The notes: generated by a model not told the origin, from the sequence alone. A stretch of 64,000 nt of DNA from Rheinheimera sp. EpRS3 (GCF_001513785.1 NZ_LNQS01000011.1:112908-176907), one strand, 5' to 3'. Counted from the first letter of the stretch, positions 33,184 to 42,604 are shown. Numbers and translations are program-made.

Positions 33184-33203
33184 CTGGCCGCGTTAGCGGC
33201 CAG
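33184..33203 (+). terminator. hairpin between the cassette cluster and metC
   Basis: A perfect 8-bp stem CTGGCCGC/GCGGCCAG has a GTTA loop. On the plus strand it is followed by CTTATT. On the minus strand it is followed by A residues, so it is a poor terminator for the metC-like gene that ends beside it. Confidence 0.45.
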
Positions 33204-33223
33204 CTTATTGTGCAAGCGCCGGC

Positions 33224-34396
33224 TCAGCTTACCTGATTAAACCGGCTAAACGCTGCTTCCAAATCTGCCAGTAAATCTTCTACATCTTCCAGGCCTATAT
33301 GCAGGCGGATTAACGGCCCGCTGTAAGCCCAGGTGGTGGCGCTGCGCAGGTTTTGCACTTTCATCGTGGCGGTAATTAAACTCTCAAACCCGCCCCAGGA
33401 AAAGCCCATTTTAAAATGCGCCATACCTTCAACAAAAGCTTCTACCTGCTGCTGGCTACCCTGCTTTAACACAAACGAAAACAAGCCGTTGCTGCCGCTA
33501 AAATCACGCTGAAAAATGCTGTGGCCGGGGTGTGTTGGTAGTGCCGGGTGTAGCACAGTTTCAACCTCCGGCCTTTGCGCCAGCCAGTTGGCTACTTTAA
33601 GTGCACTTTGCTCGTGCTGTTTTAACCGTACCGACAAGGTGCGCAAACCGCGCAGCGCGGTGTAGGCGTCGTCGGCAGAGGCGCAATAACCCATTAAATA
33701 GCTGTGTTCGCGCAATTGCGGCCAGTGTTTTTCATTGGCACTGGCGGTGCCCAGCATCACATCAGAATGGCCGACAATATACTTGGTGGCCGATTGCACA
33801 GAGATATCCACCCCCAGCTCAAATGGCTGGCATAAAATGGGCGAGGCCCAGGTATTGTCCAAAATAGTGACGATATTATGCTGGCGCGCCACGGCGGTAA
33901 TGGCCGGAATATCCTGCATTTCAAAGGTTAACGAGCCTGGCGATTCGAGAAAAATCACTTTGGTATTGGGCTTTATTAAACTGCTAATCGCCGCACCTAT
34001 TTGCGGATCGTAATAGCTTATGTCAATTCCCAGCCCGGCCAGCAGCTTGTCGCACAGGCTGCGTGTTGGCTCGTAGGCGCTGTCAACCATTAACAGGTGA
34101 TCACCGCTTTGTAAAAATGCCAGCAGTGCCCCGCTAATGGCTGCGGCACCGCACGGATACAACGCACAACCGGCGCCGCCTTCCAGCTCGCAGATGGCTT
34201 CTTGCAAGGCAAAATGGGTATCGGTGCCACGGCGGCCATAAAACGGCACCCGGTTACCGCGATTTTGCGTGGCATGTTTTAACTGGGCAAAGGTATCAAA
34301 CACTATGGTAGAGGCCCGCACCACTGGCGGGTTTACTACGTTGCCGGTATAGCTTTTGCTGCGGCCAGCATGAATAAGCCGGGTATCTTTTTTCAT
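33224..34396 (-). CDS. metC: cystathionine beta-lyase-like PLP enzyme
   Basis: 390 residues from the ATG at 34396 (AAGGGC upstream); the frame is open 66 bp further up, but MKKDTRLIHAGR is the family start. Cys/Met-metabolism PLP enzyme with the Schiff-base lysine in SVQSATKYIVGHSD, ILDNTWASP and VPFYGRRGTDTH in place. MetC cleaves cystathionine to homocysteine. The long relatives also include methionine gamma-lyases, but the YGRRGT motif and the GFSWGGFESL segment fit MetC. It is divergent from a TonB receptor, and MetJ-type boxes lie in its promoter region, fitting a methionine role. Confidence 0.88.
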   Translation of the reverse strand: MKKDTRLIHAGRSKSYTGNVVNPPVVRASTIVFDTFAQLKHATQNRGNRVPFYGRRGTDTHFALQEAICELEGGAGCALYPCGAAAISGALLAFLQSGDHLLMVDSAYEPTRSLCDKLLAGLGIDISYYDPQIGAAISSLIKPNTKVIFLESPGSLTFEMQDIPAITAVARQHNIVTILDNTWASPILCQPFELGVDISVQSATKYIVGHSDVMLGTASANEKHWPQLREHSYLMGYCASADDAYTALRGLRTLSVRLKQHEQSALKVANWLAQRPEVETVLHPALPTHPGHSIFQRDFSGSNGLFSFVLKQGSQQQVEAFVEGMAHFKMGFSWGGFESLITATMKVQNLRSATTWAYSGPLIRLHIGLEDVEDLLADLEAAFSRFNQVS

Positions 34397-34442
34397 TTTT
34401 CTGCCCTTGTCAGTAAACCATTTCAATTTAAGTCGGGTATAA

Positions 34443-34458
34443 AGACTTCTGGATGTCT
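34443..34458. promoter_or_regulatory. MetJ-type operator between metC and a TonB receptor
   Basis: Adjacent octamers AGACTTCT (7 of 8 to the met-box consensus) and GGATGTCT (6 of 8). They lie 47 bp upstream of the metC start and within the shared promoter region of the divergent receptor gene. This is the third such site in the window, and all three flank methionine genes. Confidence 0.65.
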
Positions 34459-34479
34459 GCAATATAGCTGCTATATTGC
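34459..34479. promoter_or_regulatory. perfect 9-3-9 palindrome next to the met boxes
   Basis: GCAATATAG and CTATATTGC are exact inverted repeats around CTG, directly adjoining the met boxes. It could be a second operator, or two opposed AT-rich -10 elements of the divergent promoters. Confidence 0.45.
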
Positions 34480-34611
34480 CATAAGGTTAAACGCTTGTCG
34501 TCTGCTGCAGTAATAGTTGAAGCACGTAACCAACTTTGGATCTCGCCAAGCCTTGTTTGACAAAGGTTACAACGGCATCTAGGGTTTTGAAAATAACCAG
34601 GAGAAAAACAA

Positions 34612-37110
34612 ATGCGCAACTTTACCCTTACACCCTTAACACTGGCTATTGCCGCAGTTTTTATTACCCCAGGGTTATCTGCGCAGCAAGCTGGTTCAGC
34701 CGCAGCAGCGGAAGACGAAAAAATAGAGCAAATTGTGGTAACCGGCACCCGGGTAGCCGGCCGTTCGGTATCCGATACCGCCGTACCTATCGATATTGTC
34801 AGCGCGGTTACGCTGGAGCGCTCTGGTACAACAGAGCTGAACCAGGCGCTGTCGGTGGCCTTACCGTCATTTAACTTTCCCCGCCCCGGCCTGGCCGATG
34901 GTACTGACACTATCCGCCCGGCAACATTGCGCGGCTTGGGCCCGGACCAATCACTGGTGCTGGTTAACTCAAAGCGGCGCCACTCAGCGTCTTTGGTTAA
35001 CGTAAACGGCACTGTTGGCCGGGGTTCGTCGGCGGTGGATCTGAATACTATTCCAATGGGCGCAGTAAGTGCTATTGAAGTACTGCGCGACGGCGCCTCA
35101 GCCCAGTATGGCTCGGATGCTATTGCCGGGGTGTTAAACGTACGCCTGCGCGAAGCCAGTGAAGGCGGCAATTTTACGGCCTCTTACGGTTACCGTGAAA
35201 GTAACTACACCACGCCCACTACCCCGCCGCCAGATGGTGCCAACTGGAGTGCACCAGACCGGATAGAACGTGGTGTCAGCGATGGCGAAACGATGAATTT
35301 ATCGGGTTGGAAAGGCTTTAATCTGGCCGATCAGGGTTTTGTTACGGTAGCCGTTGAATACAAAGATGCTGATCGCACCGAGCGTGGTGGCTACGATCAT
35401 CGCCAGCAATATCCGCTGGTAAACGGTGAGTTTGACCCTCGTGAAGCAACAATAGAACGTTTTAATGCCTGGTACGGCGAGCCTGAAGTGCAGCAGTTTA
35501 CCTTATTTGTAAACGCCGGTCTGGATGTAGGCCCCGGCAAACTTTACAGCTGGCTGAGTTATCAGGACAGAGCGGCAAAATCCGGCGGTTTCTTTCGCCG
35601 GGCAATAGATGATCGTAACGTTATTGAAGTACACCCAGATGGCTTTTTGCCAATTATTGCCCCCGATGTTACCGACACTAGCTCCGCAGTGGGTTATGAA
35701 TGGGACATGGGTGACTGGAGTTTTGATGCCTCTGTGGTGTACGGTTTTAACGAAATGGAATTTACCATTGAAAACACCGTTAACCGCTCAATTGGCCCCA
35801 GCAGTGCAACCGAGTTTGACGCCGGTGGTTTTAACTATGATCAGGTTGTCGGTAACTTTTCTGCGGTAACATCGTTCGATGTACCGGCTTTAGCCTCACC
35901 CGTTAACCTGGCAACAGGTGTTGAACTACGCCGTGAAAGCTACACCATTTTTGCCGGAGAGCCAGGCTCTTACCTCAACGGTGGTGTATTGCTGCCCAAC
36001 GGCAACCCTACCCAATCGGGTGCGCAGGTGTTTCCGGGGTTCAGGCTGGCTAATCAGGTAAATGAAAGCCGTGAATCGGTTGGCGTTTTTGTCGATCTGG
36101 AAGCTAACCTTACTGATAACGTTTTAGGTTCTGTTGCCGTGCGGGCAGAAGATTACTCCGATTTTGGCAGTAATGTTACCGGTAAACTGGCGCTGCGTTA
36201 CGATATTACCGACAGCTTTGCGCTACGTGGTTCATTGCAAAATGGCTTTCGTGCACCATCGCTGCAACAGCAGTATTTTACCAGTACTTCAACCAACTTT
36301 ATCAACGGCGTGCCGTTTGATATCACGACCTTTCCGGTTAATGACCCGGTTGCTGTGGCGTTAGGCGCCCAGCCGCTGGACGCAGAAGAGTCGGTTAACC
36401 TGTCGTTAGGTACGGTATTCCGTATCGGTGATGTGTCTGTCACTATTGATGGTTACCAGATTGATATTGACGACCGTATCGTGCTGTCAGAAAACCTTAC
36501 CGCAGCGAATGTGCGCGATTACCTCACTGATCAGGGCTTTATCGGCATAGGTGGCGGCCGCTTCTTTATTAACGGCGTAGACACCGAAACCAAAGGTATT
36601 GATCTGGTTGTCAACTGGGCATTACCTACCGATGCACTGGGTGATTTTGACTTAACCTTCGTGGCTAACTACAACGAAACCAAGGTTACCCGCACGCCGC
36701 AAACCGACGAGCTGGCCGCATTGGACCCGGCACCTGAGTTGTTTGGCCGCGTAAACGTGCTGACCTTTGAAAAAGGCAACCCGAAAGACAAACTGGGAGC
36801 TATTGTAAACTGGAGCCACGAGCGGGTTGGTGCCACCTTACGGGCCACACGCTATGGCGAGGTGCTGACACCGGGTACCACCGCAGCAACTGACTTTACG
36901 CTGGGTGCCAGAACATTGGTAGATATTGAGGGCAGGCTTGATGTTACTGACAGCTGGCGGCTGGCGGTAGGTATGGATAATATCTTTGATCAATACCCAG
37001 AAGCCTTCCCGGTGTCATTAAACAGCACCGGCAATACACCTTACTCTAACTACTCACCGTATGGCCGTTCGGGCCGGTTAATTTATGCCAAAGTAAGCTA
37101 CAACTTCTGA
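34612..37110 (+). CDS. TonB-dependent outer-membrane receptor, probably methionine-regulated
   Basis: 832 residues with a signal peptide, TonB-box-like IEQIVVTGTRVAG (about 38-50), plug (TLRGLGPDQSLVLVNSKRRH; IEVLRDGASAQYGSDAIAGVLNV) and a large barrel ending YAKVSYNF. CAGGAG precedes the ATG. The met boxes and the divergent metC-like gene suggest that its ligand is methionine, a sulfur compound, or a cofactor such as cobalamin. That is inference; it does not show BtuB-specific features I could rely on. A duplicated terminator follows. Confidence 0.9.
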   Translation: MRNFTLTPLTLAIAAVFITPGLSAQQAGSAAAAEDEKIEQIVVTGTRVAGRSVSDTAVPIDIVSAVTLERSGTTELNQALSVALPSFNFPRPGLADGTDTIRPATLRGLGPDQSLVLVNSKRRHSASLVNVNGTVGRGSSAVDLNTIPMGAVSAIEVLRDGASAQYGSDAIAGVLNVRLREASEGGNFTASYGYRESNYTTPTTPPPDGANWSAPDRIERGVSDGETMNLSGWKGFNLADQGFVTVAVEYKDADRTERGGYDHRQQYPLVNGEFDPREATIERFNAWYGEPEVQQFTLFVNAGLDVGPGKLYSWLSYQDRAAKSGGFFRRAIDDRNVIEVHPDGFLPIIAPDVTDTSSAVGYEWDMGDWSFDASVVYGFNEMEFTIENTVNRSIGPSSATEFDAGGFNYDQVVGNFSAVTSFDVPALASPVNLATGVELRRESYTIFAGEPGSYLNGGVLLPNGNPTQSGAQVFPGFRLANQVNESRESVGVFVDLEANLTDNVLGSVAVRAEDYSDFGSNVTGKLALRYDITDSFALRGSLQNGFRAPSLQQQYFTSTSTNFINGVPFDITTFPVNDPVAVALGAQPLDAEESVNLSLGTVFRIGDVSVTIDGYQIDIDDRIVLSENLTAANVRDYLTDQGFIGIGGGRFFINGVDTETKGIDLVVNWALPTDALGDFDLTFVANYNETKVTRTPQTDELAALDPAPELFGRVNVLTFEKGNPKDKLGAIVNWSHERVGATLRATRYGEVLTPGTTAATDFTLGARTLVDIEGRLDVTDSWRLAVGMDNIFDQYPEAFPVSLNSTGNTPYSNYSPYGRSGRLIYAKVSYNF

Positions 37111-37122
37111 TAACACCTATTC

Positions 37123-37169
37123 TGATAAAACCAAGGCGCCTTTTTTGATAAAACTAAGGCGCCTTTTTT
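37123..37169 (+). terminator. tandemly duplicated terminator after the TonB receptor
   Basis: Two 23-24-bp direct copies of TGATAAAACYAAGGCGCC followed by T5-6. Each contains the palindrome AAGGCGCCTT, and the first copy can also pair with the second to make a hairpin followed by TTTTTT. The last T residues overlap the stop codon of the convergent EAL gene. Confidence 0.75.
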
Positions 37170-37939
37170 CACAGCAGGTTATTGATCTGCCCGCTTTCAA
37201 GCAGCACTTCTAACTGGGGTTTGGCAAAATAATAGCCCTGCAGATAACGAATACCCACTGATGTCAGGTAATCCAGCTCGGCTTTAGTTTCAATGCCTTC
37301 TGCCAACACTTTGGTGCCCTGCAATTCGCATTGCGCTATGGTTTGCTCAACAATAAATTGCTTGGCCGGGTTTTGCTCTATATTGCGGATCAGCTGCATA
37401 TCCAGCTTTAAGATATGTGGCTTTAGTTCAATCAGCCAGTCAAGGGTAGCGTAACCCGAGCCGTAGTCATCAATAGCGGTTTGAAAGCCGCGCCTGGCAT
37501 AACTGCGAAAAATACGGTTTAAATGTTCTTTATCCGGGATTTGCTCACCTTCGGTTACTTCAAAAATCAGCCTGCGCAGGTCAAAACCATATAAATCGGC
37601 AGCCTCAATGGTGGCTTTAATACAGGTGTCGGGGTTGTATACTGCGTTAGGCAAAAAATTGATATGCAAAAAGGTGTTACAGCCTAAGCGGGCCGCTGTT
37701 TCGATGGCTTTTACCCTGCAGGCCTGATCAAAGTAGTATTTGTTGTTGTCATTAATATGCTGAAACACCCAGCCAGCGCCCTCGCCCTGCGGCCCGCGCA
37801 CCAGCGCTTCATAACCAAATATGGCTTTGGTTTGCCAGTCGATAATCGGCTGAAATGCCATACGGATCTGAAAGCCCAGCGCCTCGCCGCTTAAACAATC
37901 ACGGCAGGTTTGTTGTTTAATACTGTCGGGAAACTGCAT
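37169..37939 (-). CDS. EAL-domain cyclic-di-GMP phosphodiesterase
   Basis: 256 residues, a lone EAL domain. Visible are EAL at residues 44-46 (YEALVRG), NFLPNAV with the metal-ligand Asn, FEVTEGE, the DDYGSGYATL loop with the acidic pair, LKLDMQLI with the catalytic lysine, AEGIET and LQGYYFAKP. All residues expected of an active phosphodiesterase are present. No sensor domain is attached; a short Cys-containing N-terminus (TCRDC) may matter. Similar sequences often follow BLUF domains. No operon. Confidence 0.9.
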   Translation of the reverse strand: MQFPDSIKQQTCRDCLSGEALGFQIRMAFQPIIDWQTKAIFGYEALVRGPQGEGAGWVFQHINDNNKYYFDQACRVKAIETAARLGCNTFLHINFLPNAVYNPDTCIKATIEAADLYGFDLRRLIFEVTEGEQIPDKEHLNRIFRSYARRGFQTAIDDYGSGYATLDWLIELKPHILKLDMQLIRNIEQNPAKQFIVEQTIAQCELQGTKVLAEGIETKAELDYLTSVGIRYLQGYYFAKPQLEVLLESGQINNLL

Positions 37940-38073
37940 AAACTGTTAGTTAACTTTAGCCATCTGATGAGCTGACTTTAACGTTGTTAGCGCTATCTTG
38001 CCAGTGATATTGTCCCGATATGCACTTTTGCCAATACCCGGTTTACGCATCGCAGCCGCATAGCAGGCTAAAA

Positions 38074-38102
38074 CTGGCATGAGCAGCACAGAGCTGTATA
38101 AT
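38074..38102 (+). promoter_or_regulatory. candidate sigma-70 promoter for ubiD-fdx-fre
   Basis: CTGGCA (4 of 6 to consensus) and a perfect TATAAT are separated by 17 bp, 65 bp before the ubiD ATG. Confidence 0.5.
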
Positions 38103-38167
38103 GTCATCATTCTGATCTAAGTGGCATTTGTGGCGTAACTATGCCCTTTTGCTGTTAAAAGGCCGCT

Positions 38168-39658
38168 ATGAAATACAAAGATTTACGTGATTTTATTGCA
38201 CAGCTGGAGCAACGTGGTGAACTGGTACGGGTAACCGCTGAAGTAGACCCAGTACTGGAAATGACCGAAATTGCCGATCGCACCCTGCGCGCTGGCGGCC
38301 CTGCGATTTTATTTGAAAACCCCAAAGGCAGCCGTATTCCGGTACTGGCCAACCTGTTTGGTACCCCGCAGCGGGTAGCACTGGGTATGGGCCAGGAAGA
38401 CGTTTCTGCACTACGTGAAGTAGGCAAATTACTGGCTTTTTTAAAAGAGCCCGAACCACCAAAAGGCCTAAAAGACGCCTTTAGCAAGCTGCCTATTTTT
38501 AAGCAGGTGCTGAATATGTCGCCCAAACAGGTGAAAAAAGCCCCCTGCCAGGACGTTGTACTTAGCGGCGATGAAGTTGATTTAACTCAACTGCCTATTA
38601 TGACCTGCTGGCCCGGCGATGCCGCGCCGTTAATTACCTGGGGTTTAACCGTGACTAAGGGGCCGCATAAAGAGCGGCAAAACCTCGGTATTTACCGCCA
38701 GCAGTTGCTGGGTAAAAACAAACTGATTATGCGTTGGCTGTCGCACCGTGGTGGCGCGCTGGACTTTTACGAGTTTCAAAAAGCCAACCCTGGCCAGCGT
38801 TTTCCGGTGGCGGTGGCGCTGGGCGCGGATCCTGCCACCATTTTAGGCGCGGTAACACCGGTACCGGATACCTTATCAGAATACGGCTTTGCCGGTTTAT
38901 TGCGTGGCGATAATACTGAAGTAGTTAAATGTATCAGCAACGATTTGCAGGTACCAGCCAGCGCTGAATTTGTGCTCGAAGGTTACCTTGAGCCGGGCGA
39001 AATGGCGCCCGAAGGCCCGTACGGCGACCACACCGGTTACTACAATGAAGTAGATAACTTTCCGGTATTTACCGTTACCCATATTACCCGGCGCAAAGAT
39101 CCTATTTATCACAGCACCTATACCGGCCGGCCGCCAGATGAACCCGCCATTCTGGGCGTGGCGTTAAACGAAGTATTTGTGCCGATACTGCAAAAGCAGT
39201 TTCCGGAAATTACCGACTTTTATCTGCCGCCTGAAGGCTGCTCGTACCGGCTGGCTATAGTGACGATGAAAAAGCAATATCCCGGCCACGCTAAGCGCGT
39301 GATGATGGGGGTATGGTCATTCCTGCGCCAGTTTATGTACACCAAGTTTGTCATTGTCTGCGATGACGACATTAACGCACGCGACTGGCAGGATGTAATT
39401 TGGGCTATTACTACCCGGATGGACCCGGCCCGCGATACCACACTGGTAGAAAACACACCGATTGACTACCTCGATTTTGCCTCGCCGGTATCAGGCTTAG
39501 GCTCAAAAATGGGTATGGATGCTACCAATAAATGGCCGGGCGAAACCACGCGCGAATGGGGCGAACCGATAGTAATGGACCCGGCAGTAAAACAACGCAT
39601 AGACGATATCTGGCCAACGCTGGGTATTACACTGCCGCTAAAGGACACCCCGCTGTGA
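38168..39658 (+). CDS. ubiD: 4-hydroxy-3-polyprenylbenzoate decarboxylase
   Basis: 496 residues, the prenylated-FMN-dependent decarboxylase of ubiquinone synthesis. Family marks: [19 protein letters not shown] at the start, [39 protein letters not shown] with the acidic catalytic residues, and the C-terminal [17 protein letters not shown]. It is the first gene of a three-gene operon: the ferredoxin GTG overlaps its TGA stop and fre follows. ubiX, which makes the cofactor, is not in the window. Confidence 0.95.
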   Translation: MKYKDLRDFIAQLEQRGELVRVTAEVDPVLEMTEIADRTLRAGGPAILFENPKGSRIPVLANLFGTPQRVALGMGQEDVSALREVGKLLAFLKEPEPPKGLKDAFSKLPIFKQVLNMSPKQVKKAPCQDVVLSGDEVDLTQLPIMTCWPGDAAPLITWGLTVTKGPHKERQNLGIYRQQLLGKNKLIMRWLSHRGGALDFYEFQKANPGQRFPVAVALGADPATILGAVTPVPDTLSEYGFAGLLRGDNTEVVKCISNDLQVPASAEFVLEGYLEPGEMAPEGPYGDHTGYYNEVDNFPVFTVTHITRRKDPIYHSTYTGRPPDEPAILGVALNEVFVPILQKQFPEITDFYLPPEGCSYRLAIVTMKKQYPGHAKRVMMGVWSFLRQFMYTKFVIVCDDDINARDWQDVIWAITTRMDPARDTTLVENTPIDYLDFASPVSGLGSKMGMDATNKWPGETTREWGEPIVMDPAVKQRIDDIWPTLGITLPLKDTPL

Positions 39659-39933
39659 ATTATCTGGTTACTATCACACCGGCACAGCTGAGTTTTGCTG
39701 TGCAGCAAGATGAAACTATCCTTGCGGCAGCGCTACGTAATGGGATAGATTTTCCACATCGTTGCCGCCAGGGCGTGTGTACCAGCTGTGTCTGTAAGCT
39801 AAAAAGTGGTGAGGTGCGCTACAACGAACCGCAACCGCTAACCGAACTGGACAAACAACAGCAGTTTACCTACTGTTGTTTAGCCTACCCAAAAACTGAT
39901 CTGGTTTTACACCACCCTTTTATCCGTGGCTAA
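39655..39933 (+). CDS. 2Fe-2S ferredoxin (plant type)
   Basis: 92 residues from a GTG start that overlaps the ubiD stop as GTGA. Cluster ligands are [13 protein letters not shown] (C-x4-C-x2-C) and a fourth cysteine in FTYCCLAYP. The frame is open further upstream inside ubiD, but only the part after the GTG is ferredoxin. Its place between ubiD and the flavin reductase gene suggests it passes electrons from Fre to an acceptor, as in two-part oxygenase reductases. Partner unknown. Confidence 0.88.
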   Translation: MNYLVTITPAQLSFAVQQDETILAAALRNGIDFPHRCRQGVCTSCVCKLKSGEVRYNEPQPLTELDKQQQFTYCCLAYPKTDLVLHHPFIRG

Positions 39934-39959
39934 GCCGTAAGGCCATTGCGAAGAGCACT

Positions 39960-40667
39960 ATGACAACAATTTCCTGTAATGTAGATTTAATCGAAGCCCT
40001 CACCCCAACCGTAAACCGGGTGTTGTTAACGCCGGCACAACCGGTCAGTTTTGCCAGTGGCCAGTATTTGCAGCTGTGTTTAAGCGACAGCGATAAAAGG
40101 CCGTTTTCCATCGCCAGTATACCGGGCCAGCGCCAGCTGGAACTGCATATTGGTGGCGCAGTTGCCGATCCTTACGCCAGCCAGGCATTGGCGCACCTGA
40201 TGCAACAACATCAGCAACAACTACCGGTGCTGGCTGAAATTGGTTTAGGCAATGCCCAGTTTCGCGCCGACAGCGAGCGGCCACTTATTTTACTGGCTGG
40301 TGGTACCGGGTTTTCTTATATCTACAGTATTGCGCAAACAATAGCAGCAGCAAATATTGACCGGCCGGTATTTATGTACTGGGGCGTGCGTGAGCAAAGC
40401 GCTTTGTATCATGCCGATATTATGCAGGCCTGGGCAGCACAAAACAGCAAATACCGCTTTATTCCGGTGGTACAAAACCCGGATGATAGCTGGCAGGGCC
40501 GCAGCGGCATGGTACACGAAGCCGTGTTAAATGATTTTGTCTCACTGGAGGCCTACGACATTTACGTAGCCGGGCCTTTTGCTATGGCAGGCGTAGTACG
40601 CAATGCCTTTATTGAACAAGGCGCCCAGCGCGAGCATATGTTTGCCGATGCTTTTGCCTATATCTGA
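39960..40667 (+). CDS. fre: NAD(P)H-flavin reductase
   Basis: 235 residues of the ferredoxin-NADP reductase superfamily. The flavin-binding RPFSIAS motif is at about residue 42, and the nucleotide-binding LILLAGGTGFSYIYSI at about 110. It reduces free flavins with NAD(P)H, and in E. coli fre also follows ubiD. Here a ferredoxin gene is inserted between them, so it may instead, or also, reduce that ferredoxin. A bidirectional terminator follows. Confidence 0.92.
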   Translation: MTTISCNVDLIEALTPTVNRVLLTPAQPVSFASGQYLQLCLSDSDKRPFSIASIPGQRQLELHIGGAVADPYASQALAHLMQQHQQQLPVLAEIGLGNAQFRADSERPLILLAGGTGFSYIYSIAQTIAAANIDRPVFMYWGVREQSALYHADIMQAWAAQNSKYRFIPVVQNPDDSWQGRSGMVHEAVLNDFVSLEAYDIYVAGPFAMAGVVRNAFIEQGAQREHMFADAFAYI

Positions 40668-40670
40668 CAT

Positions 40671-40696
40671 AAAAAACGCCCTTCACGGGCGTTTTT
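40671..40696. terminator. bidirectional terminator between fre and the TonB-domain gene
   Basis: CGCCC/GGGCG around a 5-nt loop, flanked by six A and five T residues, so it works on both strands for the convergent genes. Confidence 0.88.
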
Positions 40697-40711
40697 CCAA
40701 TGTGCTTAACG

Positions 40712-42031
40712 CTACATAAACTGTTGTTTCATCTCTTTTGCCGGCGCGTAACTTTTTGCTATTGCCTGCTCTAACAGCGCCATCCCCTGCTCACGCTGGC
40801 CTTCCAGAATAAGCCGGGTTCCCGTCCATGCCATTACTTCAGCATCATCTTTGCCCAGTAAATAGTCTTCCCACTGTTTATCATATGCAGCCATAATGCG
40901 CTGCGCATCGATATTGCCGTTCTTCGCCGCTTGCTCCCACCAGAACATGCCAGACATTGAACGGGATAATCTTAAATATGGCGTGACACCAATACTTCTT
41001 GAGCCTACAACATCTGAATTGCGCACAATGCGGTATACATCAGTTTCAACCTTACCTTTGAGTTTCAAACCGATCAGGCTGGTTAATTCGCTCCTGGGCT
41101 CAAACGTAGCCTTGATGTGTTCGGTAATAGTGCCATCTTGTGCTACACGCACTACTGCACTGCCCCAAAAACCGTCAAAAGCGGGTTTTAATGTCGGAAG
41201 ACTTTCAAATAACGAAAAATCAGCTTGTGCCACTAGTGGCAGCTCTGGGTCATACCAAAAGCCATTACCACTTTGGATCTCAATCAGAGACAACAAGGTC
41301 CCTAAAGCCAATTGGTGTTGTGGTGATCCTAATACTGCATAATCCCAAAGTTTATTGCCCAAAGCGATTTTCTCTACTGAGGAAACCTTCACTCCACCAC
41401 TTAGTGAATAATCAAGCCTGACATTCAGTAAATGTTTCTGCTCGCTGGGTTCATAACGCCATTTTTTTACTGCTCTCACCGCAGACTTTTCAAAGGTATT
41501 TTCAGGAAAAGTATCCAGAGTATCGACTGCAGTAACAGTGCCCGTTTCATCTACCAGAAAACGGATTTTTACATAACCAAACACGCCATTAGCTACTGCA
41601 CTCTTGGGGTATTCCGGCGGCACTCGCTTGACAGGTTGCGGCAAACTCACATCGCGCGGTTTATCTAAGTCTGTTGCTACAATCAATAAACTGCGTTTTA
41701 GCTGCGCAAACTGCTGAGTTGCCTGTTCTAGCTGCTGTTCTGACGCTTTTGCAGATAACGTTGCCAGTAATGCTGATGCTTGCTCATGCTTTAACTCTGC
41801 CGCCAACATAAAGTACGCCAGAGCTTTGGTTAGGTCTTTTTCCTGTCCATCGCCCTGATAGGCCATGGCCCCCAGATTAAAAGCTGCCAGCTCGTTAGCT
41901 AAGGGTAATAACTCAGTAAACTGCTGCTGCGCTTCAGTATAATCTTTCTGATCATATGCTTTTAACGCTTCCAGCATATCTGCATGCGCAGCGGTGCAAC
42001 TCAATAATGCCAACCATAGCCACTTTTTCAT
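40712..42031 (-). CDS. periplasmic protein with Sel1/TPR-like repeats and an internal TonB C-terminal domain
   Basis: 439 residues. Signal peptide (MKKWLWLALLSCTAAHA), Sel1/TPR-like repeats at about 18-95, then a TonB C-terminal domain at about 135-205 (PPEYPKSAVANGVFGYVKIRFLVDETG; FEKSAVRAVKKWRYEP). A second weaker beta region follows, with more helical repeats near the end (MFWWEQAAKNGNIDAQRIMA). There is no N-terminal membrane anchor or proline-rich spacer, so it is not a classical TonB. It may act as a periplasmic adaptor or peptide-binding protein. Function unknown. Confidence 0.75.
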   Translation of the reverse strand: MKKWLWLALLSCTAAHADMLEALKAYDQKDYTEAQQQFTELLPLANELAAFNLGAMAYQGDGQEKDLTKALAYFMLAAELKHEQASALLATLSAKASEQQLEQATQQFAQLKRSLLIVATDLDKPRDVSLPQPVKRVPPEYPKSAVANGVFGYVKIRFLVDETGTVTAVDTLDTFPENTFEKSAVRAVKKWRYEPSEQKHLLNVRLDYSLSGGVKVSSVEKIALGNKLWDYAVLGSPQHQLALGTLLSLIEIQSGNGFWYDPELPLVAQADFSLFESLPTLKPAFDGFWGSAVVRVAQDGTITEHIKATFEPRSELTSLIGLKLKGKVETDVYRIVRNSDVVGSRSIGVTPYLRLSRSMSGMFWWEQAAKNGNIDAQRIMAAYDKQWEDYLLGKDDAEVMAWTGTRLILEGQREQGMALLEQAIAKSYAPAKEMKQQFM

Positions 42032-42193
42032 CCCTAACCTCTTTGTAAGTAATATGCATCAAACTTTACCTTAAGCATCAATATTTGTAACGTTGTTTAT
42101 GCTTTGTATCATTTATCAACTCAACAGATCACTGGTTTGGCCAGTTAATCTATGCCACAATCATTGCACCGAAATTAAGCACAGAGGCTTAAC

Positions 42194-42604
42194 TTGAAAC
42201 ACAAAACTGTAATTAAAGTACGTGGTTACCATTTAGATATTTACCAGCATGTCAACAATGCCCGTTATCTGGAATTTTTAGAAGAAGCCCGCTGGGGTTA
42301 TCTGGAGGACAGCGGCGATATCGACTGGTTTGCCAAACACAATCTGGCCTGGGTGATTGTAAATATCAACATTAACTACCGTGTTGCCGCCACCATGGGT
42401 GATCAGCTGGAAGTGTTTACCCGCTTTAGCAAAGTAGGCGGCAAAAGCGCTGTGGTAACCCAGGAAGTGCGTATTGCCGGTAAAGATGCTATTGCTGCTG
42501 ATGCGCAGGTTACTTTTGTTTGCCTGGATCAGAAAACCGGTAAGGCAGTAGCGATTGAAGGCGAGCTGAAAACGCGTTTAGAGCAGCATATTGCTGAGGC
42601 CTGA
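42194..42604 (+). CDS. acyl-CoA thioesterase, hotdog fold
   Basis: 136 residues of the 4-hydroxybenzoyl-CoA thioesterase/YbgC group. The active-site segment is HLDIYQHVNNARYLEFLEEAR, with Asp in the catalytic position; ININYRVAATMGDQLEV follows. TTG start at 42194 with GAGG 7 bp upstream; no ATG fits. Substrate not known. Its stop directly abuts the stop of the convergent gene (no gap). Confidence 0.85.
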   Translation: MKHKTVIKVRGYHLDIYQHVNNARYLEFLEEARWGYLEDSGDIDWFAKHNLAWVIVNININYRVAATMGDQLEVFTRFSKVGGKSAVVTQEVRIAGKDAIAADAQVTFVCLDQKTGKAVAIEGELKTRLEQHIAEA

